Source: Verrucomicrobiota bacterium
GTDB lineage: Bacteria > Verrucomicrobiota > Verrucomicrobiia > Limisphaerales > CAZBKV01
NCBI GenBank assembly: GCA_021160185.1
Contig: JAGHDA010000450.1
Span: forward strand, 1-9,726
DNA length: 9,726 bases
Reading direction: 5' to 3'
Positions 1-7,848 of this stretch are shown here, in pieces. The notes under the pieces were generated by a model. The model saw only the letters and a program-made list of their open reading frames with translations, was not told the DNA's origin and did no database searches. How positions within the stretch are numbered: the stretch's first letter is position 1; each line of letters begins with the position of its first letter. A program made the translations under genes and the position numbers.

Positions 1-853
1 ACGCGGGAAAGATTATTACTGATCGATGGCCGCTGAGCAGTGATATCCCAACGATCGCAACCGTCGTCGGCAAGAGCCACCATGCTCTCCTCCCGAAGAA
101 ATCCCTTATGTTGTACCGCACCAGCAAAAGATAGAGCAGCGCCGGCATGGCAATCCCCAAAGACTGATACCGGCGGATGCCGAACGAAAGCGCCTTGCTC
201 TGGAAGTTGATCATGTCGGTGGAAAGGCCCAGAAAATACAGCATCCATCCCAACTTGCCCGGGAAGACCGAAAAGGCCAGATCGGATAGCAGATAAGTCA
301 TCCGCAACACGAGCTGGATGATGAAGAGACGCAGAAGCATCTTTTCGTCCAACCGATTCACCACAAACAGGAGGGGGAACATGGCGCAGATGATCTGCTG
401 GAAATAGAATCGCCCGCCCCCTACAGAAGAGCCCAGAACGCGCAGCCCTACCCCTCGCACAATCATGAGCTCGACCAACGTGGCGCAGTAAATGGCCGCC
501 CCGATAAAAATCCAACGGTTCCTCCGAATCACGTGCGCCGTGTCGGGAGGATATTGGCGCAGCATGAGCGCGATCGGCACGCCGGTCCATGCCAGAATGC
601 CAGCGAATTCCCATAAGTAGGGCCGCCCCATGAAAGGAACAAGCAAAGCCGAGCCGAAGGTGGAAACGCCGACCAGGAGCGCCAGACGGCCGTGGTAGGG
701 CATGGTGATCAGCCACCCCAAAAAACCTACCAACAACGCCATCGCCGGCGCGCTGAAGGCCAGCACCATGCTCAGAAAAAGCAACAGCGCCGCCCCCACG
801 CCGTACCAATACAGCGTGTGAAACTGGACCCTGGTGTCGAATGCGTTTGCCAT
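1..853 (-). CDS. Polytopic membrane protein, O-antigen polymerase/ligase-like (3' end beyond window)
   Basis: The frame opens at ATG 853 and stays open for 284 codons to the left edge, so the C-terminus is missing. The start is supported by an in-frame TAG nine codons upstream and a GGAG Shine-Dalgarno at 863-866, 9 nt away. The product is very hydrophobic, with about eight to ten likely membrane spans (roughly residues 15-35, 36-52, 57-74, 82-98, 112-131, 147-165, 172-190, 229-246, 257-276). The last visible stretch, SLLSGHRSVIIFP, resembles the Ser/Gly/Arg segment that precedes late helices in Wzy/WaaL-type O-antigen polymerases and ligases. By family analogy it would act in the inner membrane on polysaccharide assembly. 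That call rests on topology and this weak motif only; another large polytopic transporter or glycosyltransferase is possible. It is separated from the dGTPase-like gene by about 150 nt and probably has its own promoter. Confidence 0.75.
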   Translation of the reverse strand, partial: MANAFDTRVQFHTLYWYGVGAALLLFLSMVLAFSAPAMALLVGFLGWLITMPYHGRLALLVGVSTFGSALLVPFMGRPYLWEFAGILAWTGVPIALMLRQYPPDTAHVIRRNRWIFIGAAIYCATLVELMIVRGVGLRVLGSSVGGGRFYFQQIICAMFPLLFVVNRLDEKMLLRLFIIQLVLRMTYLLSDLAFSVFPGKLGWMLYFLGLSTDMINFQSKALSFGIRRYQSLGIAMPALLYLLLVRYNIRDFFGRRAWWLLPTTVAIVGISLLSGHRSVIIFPA

Positions 854-879
854 CCGCCCAAACTCCGCCCAAGAACGCT

Positions 880-908
880 ACTAGACCATCGTCTGCGCGC
901 CAAGGCAA
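880..908 (-). promoter_or_regulatory. Candidate sigma70-type promoter for the left membrane gene
   Basis: On the minus strand there is a -35-like TTGCCT (903-908), a 17-nt spacer and a -10-like TCTAGT (880-885), each matching four of six consensus bases. Initiation about 7 nt downstream would leave a leader of roughly 20 nt that contains the GGAG ribosome site of the gene starting at 853. The optimal spacing and good placement support it, but the matches are modest for GC-rich DNA. Confidence 0.35.
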
Positions 909-1002
909 GCCGCTTCGGCTCCTGAACCGGGAGCGGTTCCCGCCCCGCATCCGAGAGCGCCGGACAAGCCGGAGCGCTTTTCATCGCCCTCAAGAGTTGT
1001 TT

Positions 1003-2160
1003 TCATTCCTTGCCCCCGATCAAGCGATTGTACTCGAAAACTGCGTAGCGATCCGTCATCCCAGCCAAATAATCGCACACGGCCCTAGGCAGGCCGACTT
1101 GTCCCGCTCGGGCGCGCGCGCCTTCGCCGATCTCCTCCGGACGCCGCAGATAATACTCGAACAGCGCTTCCAGCATCCTCGCCGCCTTGCGATTGGGCCC
1201 GTGAACACGGGGATGATAGTAAAGGTTCTCGTAGAGATAGCTCCGAAGTTGGGCGTTTCGTTCAGCTTGCTGGGAACTGTAGAGAACCAGCGGTTCAGGT
1301 TGGCGTCGGGCCTCGTCCGCGTTGGCCGGAGCGGCCCGGCAAATGCGCTCCTCGCTATGAACCACGACGTCCCGAACCAACTCGTCGATCAGGCAGCGCA
1401 CGATGAAAAACCGGCGGCGATCTTTGCTCAAGGCTCCGTAACGGGCCCGGACCTGCTCGGCGGCGCGCCGCCACACCGAAATCTCTTGTTCCAGTCGCCG
1501 CTCATCAAGAAGACCCGCCTCCAGGCCGTCATCCAAATCGTGGCTGTAGTAAGCGATCTCGTCGGCCACATCCGCCACTTGAGCCTCCAGCGAGGGTAAG
1601 GGCGCTTCAAATCCCAATGCGTCCTCCAGCTCAGGGCGGTCGTGGACTGTCTGGTGCTTAGCCAGGCCTTCCCGCACTTCCCAGCTCAGGTTCAGGCCTG
1701 GGAAGCCGGGATACTTCTGCTCCAGCTCGTCCACAATGCGAAGGCTCTGGCGATTATGCTCGAAGCCCCCGTGGCCGGCCATGAGGCGATTGAGCGCTGC
1801 CTCGCCGGTGTGGCCAAAAGGCGGATGGCCCAAGTCATGGGCTAGGGCGATCGCCTCGGCCAGATCCTCGTTGAGCCGAAGCGCCCGGGCCAGGTTCCGA
1901 GCGATGGCCGCCGCTTCCAGCGTGGGCGTCAGGCGGGTGCGAAAATGGTCTCCGGCGTCGTTGAGGAAAACCTGGGTCTTGTATTCGAGACGTCGGAAGG
2001 CGCGGGAATGGATGACGCGATCCCGGTCCCGCTGATAATGGGTGCGCCATTCGGGCGGAGGTTCCGGGTAGCGGCGGCCGCGGGTTTCCCCGCTCCGCTG
2101 CGCATAGGGCGCGAGCGTTTGCTCTTCCAGGCGCTCCAGCTCTTCCCGCGTTTGGGCCAT
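1003..2160 (-). CDS. dgt: dGTPase-like HD-domain triphosphohydrolase with a substituted metal-site His
   Basis: The 385-residue product matches deoxyguanosinetriphosphate triphosphohydrolase-like proteins, which hydrolyse dNTPs to deoxynucleoside plus triphosphate in the cytoplasm. Visible family motifs are AFRRLEYKTQVF (54-65), DHFRTRLT (71-78), AHDLGHPPFGH (107-117, with the HD pair H108-D109), GFEHNRQSLRIV (132-143) and ADEIAYYSHDLDDGL (199-213, with the distal Asp D200). The usual RLTHTLEV reads RLTPTLEA here, so the first His of the H...HD...D metal site is Pro79. Activity is therefore uncertain. ATG 2160 is preferred over an in-frame ATG at 2235, because the latter would overlap ispH and the family N-terminus fits the shorter form. 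GGGAG lies 10 nt upstream. The gene starts 19 nt after ispH stops, so the two are probably cotranscribed. Stop is TGA. Confidence 0.9.
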   Translation of the reverse strand: MAQTREELERLEEQTLAPYAQRSGETRGRRYPEPPPEWRTHYQRDRDRVIHSRAFRRLEYKTQVFLNDAGDHFRTRLTPTLEAAAIARNLARALRLNEDLAEAIALAHDLGHPPFGHTGEAALNRLMAGHGGFEHNRQSLRIVDELEQKYPGFPGLNLSWEVREGLAKHQTVHDRPELEDALGFEAPLPSLEAQVADVADEIAYYSHDLDDGLEAGLLDERRLEQEISVWRRAAEQVRARYGALSKDRRRFFIVRCLIDELVRDVVVHSEERICRAAPANADEARRQPEPLVLYSSQQAERNAQLRSYLYENLYYHPRVHGPNRKAARMLEALFEYYLRRPEEIGEGARARAGQVGLPRAVCDYLAGMTDRYAVFEYNRLIGGKE

Positions 2161-2179
2161 AGGCCTGCGGCTCCCGGAC

Positions 2180-3421
2180 TTATCCCGCGGCGGCCGTTTC
2201 AAGGACGCGTTCTGAAGGCACGCCCCAAAGCTCATACAGGCGCAGGACCACGTCCTGGATAAGATTGTTCGGACAGGACGCGCCGGCTGTAATCCCCACC
2301 ACCGCTTCCCGCCTCGCGGGCATCCAGTTGTGCGTTTCCACTTCCCGCCCGAGCGCGGGGCTCCAGTGGCGGATGACGCGCGCGGAAAGCATGCGCCCGG
2401 CGTTTTTGATGAAGTAAGCGGGCAAAACCTGCTCCGCCATTTCGGCCAAATGGGTGGTGTTCGAGGAATTGTAGCCGCCCACGACCAACACCAGGTCCAG
2501 CCTCTCCCGAAGCAACTGTTTCAGGGCGTCCTGCCGTTCCTGGGTGGCTCCGCAAATGGTGTCGAAATAGCGGAACCGCCGAGGCAGCTCCTCGGCTCCG
2601 TAGCGACGGATCATCGCCTCGCGGATCCGCCGTTGCACCTCCTCGGTCTCGCCCCTGAGCATCGTGGTTTGGTTGGCCACGCCGACCGCTTGCAGATGAA
2701 GGTCCGGATCGAACCCTTCCGAATAGGCCCCTCGAAACCGCGCAAGAAACGCCTCCTTGTCCCCGCCGTGGACGATGTACTCACAAACCAGATCGGTTTC
2801 TTCCAAATCGTAGACCACAAGGTAATGCCCCTTGGCATCGGCCCGCGCCTGAGAAGTCGTAGCGCGGGTTTCCTCATGCTGGGCCTTGCCGTGGATGATG
2901 CTGGTGACTCCGTCCCGAGCGTATTGGCGCACCCGCTTCCACACGCTCATTACATCCCCGCAGGTCGTGTCCACCAAAATGCACCCTTTCTCTTCAAGCC
3001 GACGGCGAGTCTCGACCTGCGCGCCGAAAGCGGGAATGATCACCACGTCTTCCGCGGTCAACTGATTGAGCTCCTCCGCGGTGGGGTCGGGCGAAAGGCT
3101 CACAATGCCCATGGCGCGGATCTGGTCATTGACTTCCGGGTTGTGAATGATCTCGCCCAAAAGGAAGATGCGGACGGGGGGCGGAAAGTGTTTCCGGGCC
3201 GCATACGCCAAATCGATGGCCCGCTCGACGCCGTAACAAAAGCCGAATTCTTTGGCCAGCCTGACAGTCAACCCGCCGCGAGCGAACACGCCGCCTTGAG
3301 CGCGAATCCGCTCCACCAGCTCGCTCCGATAATGCCGCACCACCTGGGCGGCCACCGTCTGCATGACATCCGGCCGCCGGAGATTGACCCGCCTCGGTTT
3401 GGTTTGAGCTTTTTCGCTCAT
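2180..3421 (-). CDS. ispH: 4-hydroxy-3-methylbut-2-enyl diphosphate reductase (long form)
   Basis: IspH (LytB) performs the last step of the MEP pathway, reducing HMBPP to IPP and DMAPP with a [4Fe-4S] cluster. The 413-residue product shows the three cluster cysteines in GFCYGVERA (C62), DTTCGDVMSVW (C154) and DTICGATQERQDAL (C290). Substrate-site motifs are also present: LGEIIHNPEVNDQ (H93), IIHGKAQHEET (H177), GVANQTTMLRGETE, GGYNSSNTTHL and GITAGASCPNNL. The length and the HGKAQHEET / NQTTMLRGET motifs mark the long IspH class found in cyanobacteria and planctomycete/verrucomicrobial lineages. ATG 3421 is chosen because GGAAAG at 3429-3434 sits 7 nt upstream; the open frame up to 3733 would run through the glgA terminator into glgA. 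A dGTPase-like gene follows after 19 nt. Stop is TAA. Confidence 0.97.
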   Translation of the reverse strand: MSEKAQTKPRRVNLRRPDVMQTVAAQVVRHYRSELVERIRAQGGVFARGGLTVRLAKEFGFCYGVERAIDLAYAARKHFPPPVRIFLLGEIIHNPEVNDQIRAMGIVSLSPDPTAEELNQLTAEDVVIIPAFGAQVETRRRLEEKGCILVDTTCGDVMSVWKRVRQYARDGVTSIIHGKAQHEETRATTSQARADAKGHYLVVYDLEETDLVCEYIVHGGDKEAFLARFRGAYSEGFDPDLHLQAVGVANQTTMLRGETEEVQRRIREAMIRRYGAEELPRRFRYFDTICGATQERQDALKQLLRERLDLVLVVGGYNSSNTTHLAEMAEQVLPAYFIKNAGRMLSARVIRHWSPALGREVETHNWMPARREAVVGITAGASCPNNLIQDVVLRLYELWGVPSERVLETAAAG

Positions 3422-3443
3422 CTCGTTTCTTTCCGCCACGCCG

Positions 3444-3471
3444 AGTGTACCACCAAACCAACCCCCTTCAA
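3444..3471 (-). promoter_or_regulatory. Candidate promoter of ispH
   Basis: On the minus strand, TTGAAG (3466-3471) and TACACT (3444-3449) are separated by 16 nt; each matches four of six sigma70 consensus bases. The site lies just downstream of the glgA terminator and 22 nt before the ispH ATG, where a new promoter would be needed. The predicted short leader still includes the ribosome site at 3429-3434. Confidence 0.4.
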
Positions 3472-3483
3472 ACGGCGCTCGGG

Positions 3484-3510
3484 AAAAGCGTCTTGCTCTC
3501 TCCAAGACGC
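3484..3510 (-). terminator. Intrinsic terminator after glgA
   Basis: A perfect 8-bp stem (3503-3510 pairing with 3488-3495; GCGTCTTG / CAAGACGC) with a 7-nt loop is followed on the minus strand by TTTT (3487-3484). It begins 39 nt after the glgA stop and before the ispH promoter, so it probably ends the serS-glgA transcript. Confidence 0.8.
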
Positions 3511-3548
3511 AGGATCCCGCCCGGACAGGGCCCGGCCCGCACGGCCCC

Positions 3549-5012
3549 TCATCGCCCGAGCAGCTCTCGATACAACGCGGCGTACTCCCTGGCCGCGCGC
3601 CGCCAACTGAAATCAGCGCGCATCCCGCGAATCCGGTACTGCCGGAGCGCCTCCGGATCACGCCAAAGCCCCAGCGCCCGCTCCAACGCTCCTCGCAACG
3701 CCTCGGCTTCGGAAGGGCCGAACTTGAAACCATTGGCCCGCTTCGGATCCTCGGCCGCGTCGACCACGGCGTCGTTCAATCCGCCCACAGCGCGGACCAC
3801 CGGCGGCGTTCCGTATCGAAGGCTGTACATTTGATTCAACCCGCAGGGCTCGAAACGCGAGGGCATGAGATAGAAGTCGGCCCCCGCTTCAATGCGGTGG
3901 GCCAACGGCTCGTTGTACCCCTCGACGAACGCAAACCGCCCCGGAAACTTCCCCGCCAACTCACGCGCGCGCGCCGCCAACTCGGGATCGCCGCTGCCCA
4001 ACAGAGCATATTGGGCTCCCCGCCCCGTCAGCCAAGGGAGAACTTCCAGCGCCAGATCGATGCCTTTCTGGAGCTCCAAACGGCTCACCGTCCCGAACAA
4101 CGGGACGTCGGCCTCCCGCAGCCCCAGCTCCGCCTGCAACGCCCGCTTGACGCGCGCCTTCCCTTCCAAGCGCCGCGCGTCGTACCCGAAAGGCAGATGG
4201 GGATTGCCGCGCGTCTTCCACATCTCGGTGTCCACGCCGTTGAGGATCCCCCGCAAGACGCTCCCGCGCGCCCGCAGCGCGCCTTCAAGCCCCATTCCAA
4301 ATTCGGGGTTCAGGATTTCCCGGGCATATCCGGGGCTGACCGTGGTCACCGCGTCGGCAAAGGCGATTCCCGCCTTCAACAAGCTGAGCTTGCCGTAGAA
4401 TTCCGCGCCGTCGGGGTGAAAATAATACGGCGGCAGATTCGTTAGCGCATATTTCCAAGCCGCCTCCAGCCCCTGGTAGGCTAAATTGTGGATGGTGTGA
4501 ACCGTCCGCGGCGCGCCGATCCATCCGGGGCGGAGCGTTTCGTGGCGCACAAGCAGTGGGACCAAGCCTGTTTGCCAGTCATGCGTGTGGACTACATCCA
4601 TCCTTTCCGGTCCCTCCCGGGCCAAGCGCGCGACCGCTTTGCTGAAAAAGATGAACCTCTCGGCGTTGTCCGGATAAGGCGCGCGTCGCCCCGCCCCGAT
4701 CTCGTCATAAAGCCCCGGCCGATCGAAAAATCCGGGCTGCTCGATGAAACAAATCGTTATTCGCGCGGCGAGCCGCCCTCTCAACGCGCGGCCCTCCACC
4801 GTGTAGCCGTCCAGAGGAATCCGAAGCGGCGGCCCCCAAGGCTCCAGCTCGGGCAACTGAGAAGACTTCCGCGCGCACCGGTAGAAAGGCGACACCACGA
4901 CCGCCTCGTGCCCCAGCCTGGCCAAGGCCTTGGTCAGGCCCGCGGTCATATCCGCCAGGCCGCCCGTCTTGGAGAACGGGTAGACTTCGCTGGCCGCCAG
5001 CAAAACGCGCAT
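3549..5012 (-). CDS. glgA: Glycogen synthase (ADP-glucose type, GT5)
   Basis: The 487-residue product is a full-length GT5 glycogen/starch synthase, which transfers glucose from ADP-glucose to the non-reducing end of alpha-1,4-glucan. The N-terminal Rossmann domain opens with MRVLLAASEVYPFSKTGGLAD, containing the KTGGL sugar-nucleotide motif at 15-19. It continues with VHTHDWQTGL (141-150, H144), HTIHNLAYQG (172-181) and the TTVSPGYA segment. The C-terminal GT-B domain has GILNGVD, FGTVSRLELQKGIDL (306-320, R311 and K316) and the EX7E-type SRFEPCGLNQMYSLRYGTPP block (385-404, E388). ATG 5012 is the family-typical start. No clear Shine-Dalgarno precedes it; the gene lies 29 nt after serS and may depend on coupling. 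A terminator follows. No glgB or glgC is in the window. Stop is TGA. Confidence 0.97.
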   Translation of the reverse strand: MRVLLAASEVYPFSKTGGLADMTAGLTKALARLGHEAVVVSPFYRCARKSSQLPELEPWGPPLRIPLDGYTVEGRALRGRLAARITICFIEQPGFFDRPGLYDEIGAGRRAPYPDNAERFIFFSKAVARLAREGPERMDVVHTHDWQTGLVPLLVRHETLRPGWIGAPRTVHTIHNLAYQGLEAAWKYALTNLPPYYFHPDGAEFYGKLSLLKAGIAFADAVTTVSPGYAREILNPEFGMGLEGALRARGSVLRGILNGVDTEMWKTRGNPHLPFGYDARRLEGKARVKRALQAELGLREADVPLFGTVSRLELQKGIDLALEVLPWLTGRGAQYALLGSGDPELAARARELAGKFPGRFAFVEGYNEPLAHRIEAGADFYLMPSRFEPCGLNQMYSLRYGTPPVVRAVGGLNDAVVDAAEDPKRANGFKFGPSEAEALRGALERALGLWRDPEALRQYRIRGMRADFSWRRAAREYAALYRELLGR

Positions 5013-5041
5013 AAGCCGGTTCGCACGAACGCCGCGTCCGC

Positions 5042-6346
5042 TTATTCGGCCGCGATCCGATCCTCGCCGTAATACGGCCGCAACGGCTCGGGGAGCAGGA
5101 CGCTGCCGTCCGGTTGTTGCCCGCACTCCAGCAAGGCCACGAAAAGGCGCGCCAAGGCGGTCCCGCTGCCGTTAAGAACATGGGGAAAGCGGTTTCGCCC
5201 CGAGGCGTCTTTGTACCGAAGCTCCATCCGGCGCGCTTGAAAATCCTCGCAGTTCGAGCAACTCGAAACCTCCAGATACTGCCCCTGGCCCGGCGCCCAC
5301 ACTTCGATGTCGTAGGTCTTCGCGCTGGCGAAGCCCAAATCCCCCGTGCACAAGAGAACCACCCTGTAAGGCAGGCCCAACAGTTGAAGAACACGCTCGG
5401 CGTGCCCCGTAAGCTTTTCCAGTTCCTCGTAGCCGGTCTCCGGCGTCGCGATCCGAATCAACTCGACTTTGTCAAACTGATGCACCCGAATCATTCCGCG
5501 CGTGCCCACCCCCGCCGCCCCGGCTTCGGCGCGGAAACAGGGGCTATAGGCTGCGTAGCAGCGGGGCAGCTCGCTTTCCTTGAGAATCTCTCCGCGGTGG
5601 ATGTTCGCCACCGGGGCCTCGGCCGTCGGGATCAAGTAAAGCTTGCCGAGCGTGGAGCCGTCTAAGCCCTCCTGGACCGCGTAGGCCTGGTCCTCGAACT
5701 TGGGGAACTGGCCCACGCCGAACATGCATTCCCGGCTTACCATGTACGGGGGCGAAACCTCCGTATAATCATGCTCGCGAGTGTGCAAATCAATCAGGAA
5801 TTGGATCAGCGCCCGCTCCAGCCGCGCCCCGCGCCCGGTGTAGAGCAGGAACCCGCTTCCCGCCAGCTTGGCGCCGCGGGTGAAATCCACCAAGCCCAAC
5901 CGCTCGCAGAGTTCGAGATGCGTTCGCGGCTGAAAAGCAAACTCCGGTTTCCGGCCTCGCTCGCGAACCACCGCGTTGGCCGAAGCGTCCGGACCGATCG
6001 GCACGCTTTCATGGGGCAGGTTGGGCAGCGCGGCCACGAGCTCCTCGAAACCCTCCTCGACCTGGAGCAGCTCCTTCCGAAGGGCGTCGATCCGATCGCC
6101 GATCGCCCGCGTCTCGGCTTTGCGCCGTTCGGCCTCCTCCAGTTTCTTCTGCGCCATCAGCGCGCCGATTTCCTTGGACGCTCTCTTCCGCTGGGCCTGG
6201 AGCTGTTCGCTCTCGGTAATCAACGCCCGCCTCCGCGCGTCCAGCTCCAGGATGCGATCCAACTTCGCTTCGTCCCCGCCGCCGCGGGAGGCCAGCCTTT
6301 CCCGCGCCCGCTCCGGGTGATGTCGCAGCAGCCTGATATCCAGCAT
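5042..6346 (-). CDS. serS: Seryl-tRNA synthetase (class II)
   Basis: SerRS charges tRNA-Ser, and the Sec tRNA where present, with serine. The 434-residue product has the usual length. The N-terminal MLDIRLLRHHPE and a charged antiparallel coiled coil at about 27-105 form the tRNA-binding arm. The catalytic domain shows TAEAPVANIHRGEIL (241-255), motif 2 SPCFRAEAGAAG...TRGMIRVHQFDKVEL (268-296), EVSSCSNCEDFQARRMELRY (359-378) and motif 3 NGSGTALARLFVALLE (392-407), followed by LPEPLRPYYG. ATG 6346 is selected from the family N-terminus; GAGG at 6358-6361 is 11 nt upstream, slightly long. The frame is open to 6481, but that extension would overlap the MFS gene and is not typical of SerRS. It lies 100 nt after the MFS stop and 29 nt before glgA. 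Stop is TAA. Confidence 0.98.
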   Translation of the reverse strand: MLDIRLLRHHPERARERLASRGGGDEAKLDRILELDARRRALITESEQLQAQRKRASKEIGALMAQKKLEEAERRKAETRAIGDRIDALRKELLQVEEGFEELVAALPNLPHESVPIGPDASANAVVRERGRKPEFAFQPRTHLELCERLGLVDFTRGAKLAGSGFLLYTGRGARLERALIQFLIDLHTREHDYTEVSPPYMVSRECMFGVGQFPKFEDQAYAVQEGLDGSTLGKLYLIPTAEAPVANIHRGEILKESELPRCYAAYSPCFRAEAGAAGVGTRGMIRVHQFDKVELIRIATPETGYEELEKLTGHAERVLQLLGLPYRVVLLCTGDLGFASAKTYDIEVWAPGQGQYLEVSSCSNCEDFQARRMELRYKDASGRNRFPHVLNGSGTALARLFVALLECGQQPDGSVLLPEPLRPYYGEDRIAAE

Positions 6347-6446
6347 CCGGGCATTATCCTCACGCCGCGCCCGCCCGGCAAGCCGAGGCCGGCTCCGCGC
6401 CCGACGCAGACCCAACTGTTTCCGCTTCGGCGCGATGATTTCCGAG

Positions 6447-7682
6447 TCAACGGGCCGCTCCCGCCGCAGTTTGCTCCCCAAGAGAAGAGGGCCGATCCAG
6501 CGAGCGCCGGCGACTCAGGATGATGACAAACGCCGCCGCGCAGAGGAGCGCCGCCGCAAGGAAAATCGGGCGCAGATCATCTCCGAAACGGACCGCAATC
6601 CGCCCGGCCAGCCAATGCGCGAACATCGGCCCTAGGCCTTGCCCAGCAAAGGAAAGAAGGGTCTGGCTCGTGGCGCGAAGCTCCCCTCCAGCGAGGGCGT
6701 TGCTCAGCAAGCTGACGCCCGTGTGATGAAAGACGATGACGGCGGCGGCCAGGGCGTAGGAAAGACTCAGCCACAACGGCACGCCGCAAAAGGCGTAGAG
6801 CAAGTGACGAAGAATCAAGGCCGAACTTCCCGCCAGGATCAACACGGTGGGCCGGACCGCCCGGGCAAGCCGCCCGTGCCACTGGAAGAGGCCGATTTCC
6901 ACAACCACGCCGAGCGCTTGGATCGGCCCGATCCACGGCCGCGGCACGCCCAGTTTCTCCAGGTACGGCGGCGAGTAATAAAGGAGGATCGAGAACGCCC
7001 CCGCCACAAGGAACATGCTCAGCAAAAGCGCCGTGAAATCGGAATTGCCCAGCAGTCGTTTCAAGGCTCGCCCGTATAAGTTCGGCCCCGGGCCCCGCCG
7101 CGCCGCGCCCGGCCTCGTGGGCGGCAGCGCAAACGCCCAAGCCGCCGAAACCAGACTCAACCCGGCCCCGAGCCAAAGCGTGAAATCCAATCCCGCCCCC
7201 GGCCGCCGCGCCGTCCAGAGCGAAATGGGCAAAAACGGCAGGATCCATCCCAGCGAACCGAACGCGCGGAGGCGGCCGAATTGCTCGCGAGGATGAGGCA
7301 AATGATGAAAAGCCAGGGCGTTGATCAAGGTGAAGGTGGGCAGCGCGCACGCCGAGTAGAGGGTAAAAGCCGCCGCAGTGAGCGCAAATCCCCGCCCCAA
7401 CGCCATCAGGCCGAGCAGGGCCGCGCTCGCCGCGTTGACCACTGAAAACACCCGGTTGAGCGAGATCCATCTATCCGCCGCCATGCCCCAAAGCAGCGGA
7501 CAGACTGTCATTGCTGCCGCCGACAGCGTCAGCAACAGGCTGATCTGGGCGTAGCTGAGCCCCCGCTCACGAAAAAGCATCGTGACAAACGGGAGCACGC
7601 TTCCGGTGGCGGCGAATTGCGCAAGCATCATCCCGCGCAGCCGCCATCCCCCCGCCGTTGCATTGGCTCCGGAACGCTTCAC
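6447..7682 (-). CDS. MFS transporter, nucleoside:H+ symporter / MFS_1-like type
   Basis: The 411-residue product is a twelve-helix major facilitator. The N-terminal half carries AQISLLLTLSAAAMTVCPLLWGMAADRW, with the A-motif-like GMAADRW loop after helix 2. The stretch LPTFTLINALAFHHLPHPREQFGRLRAFGSLGWIL matches the pattern of NupG/XapB-like nucleoside symporters and related MFS_1-like proteins (PNTI/LTNSI-RHL-FGRIR-WGTIGW). Substrate cannot be read from the sequence; nucleosides or small sugars are plausible. The start taken is GTG at 7682, because a TAG lies in frame just upstream. No clear Shine-Dalgarno precedes it, and ATG at codon 18 (7631) is an alternative. It follows the sugar-binding protein gene by 166 nt and may form a transcript with serS. 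Stop is TGA. Confidence 0.88.
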   Translation of the reverse strand: MKRSGANATAGGWRLRGMMLAQFAATGSVLPFVTMLFRERGLSYAQISLLLTLSAAAMTVCPLLWGMAADRWISLNRVFSVVNAASAALLGLMALGRGFALTAAAFTLYSACALPTFTLINALAFHHLPHPREQFGRLRAFGSLGWILPFLPISLWTARRPGAGLDFTLWLGAGLSLVSAAWAFALPPTRPGAARRGPGPNLYGRALKRLLGNSDFTALLLSMFLVAGAFSILLYYSPPYLEKLGVPRPWIGPIQALGVVVEIGLFQWHGRLARAVRPTVLILAGSSALILRHLLYAFCGVPLWLSLSYALAAAVIVFHHTGVSLLSNALAGGELRATSQTLLSFAGQGLGPMFAHWLAGRIAVRFGDDLRPIFLAAALLCAAAFVIILSRRRSLDRPSSLGEQTAAGAAR

Positions 7683-7848
7683 ACCGCGCCGGGCAATCTA
7701 ACCCGTCAGCGGCGCGAAGTCCCCCTTCAACCCGCTCCCGGAAACCTCTCCCTCGTCGCGCAGGGTTGGATGGCCCGCCGCGGTTGGCGGCCCTCCCCCG
7801 TAGTTGCTGAGGCAACGTGCGGATCAGGCTCGGGGGAACGAAGCGGCT

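Noticed and set aside
956..981. Hairpin AGCGC-CGG / CCG-GA-GCGCT followed by TTTT on the plus strand
   Set aside because: The T-run is on the plus strand, where there is no gene to terminate. On the minus strand no T-tract follows, so it is not supported as the ispH-dgt terminator.
841..1599. 252-codon plus-strand frame opposite the dGTPase-like gene
   Set aside because: It spans the start of one minus-strand gene, an intergenic gap and the end of another, with no recognisable domain.
2330..3610. 426-codon open frame on the plus strand opposite ispH
   Set aside because: It is the antisense shadow of a GC-rich gene with clear IspH motifs on the minus strand; its translation shows no family features.
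3422..3733. In-frame N-terminal extension of ispH
   Set aside because: It would cross a terminator and overlap the 3' end of glgA; the ATG at 3421 has a good ribosome site and the family N-terminus begins there.
7803..7816. GTTGC-TGAG-GCAAC hairpin after the binding-protein gene
   Set aside because: The stem is only 5 bp with no following T-tract; it could easily be chance.
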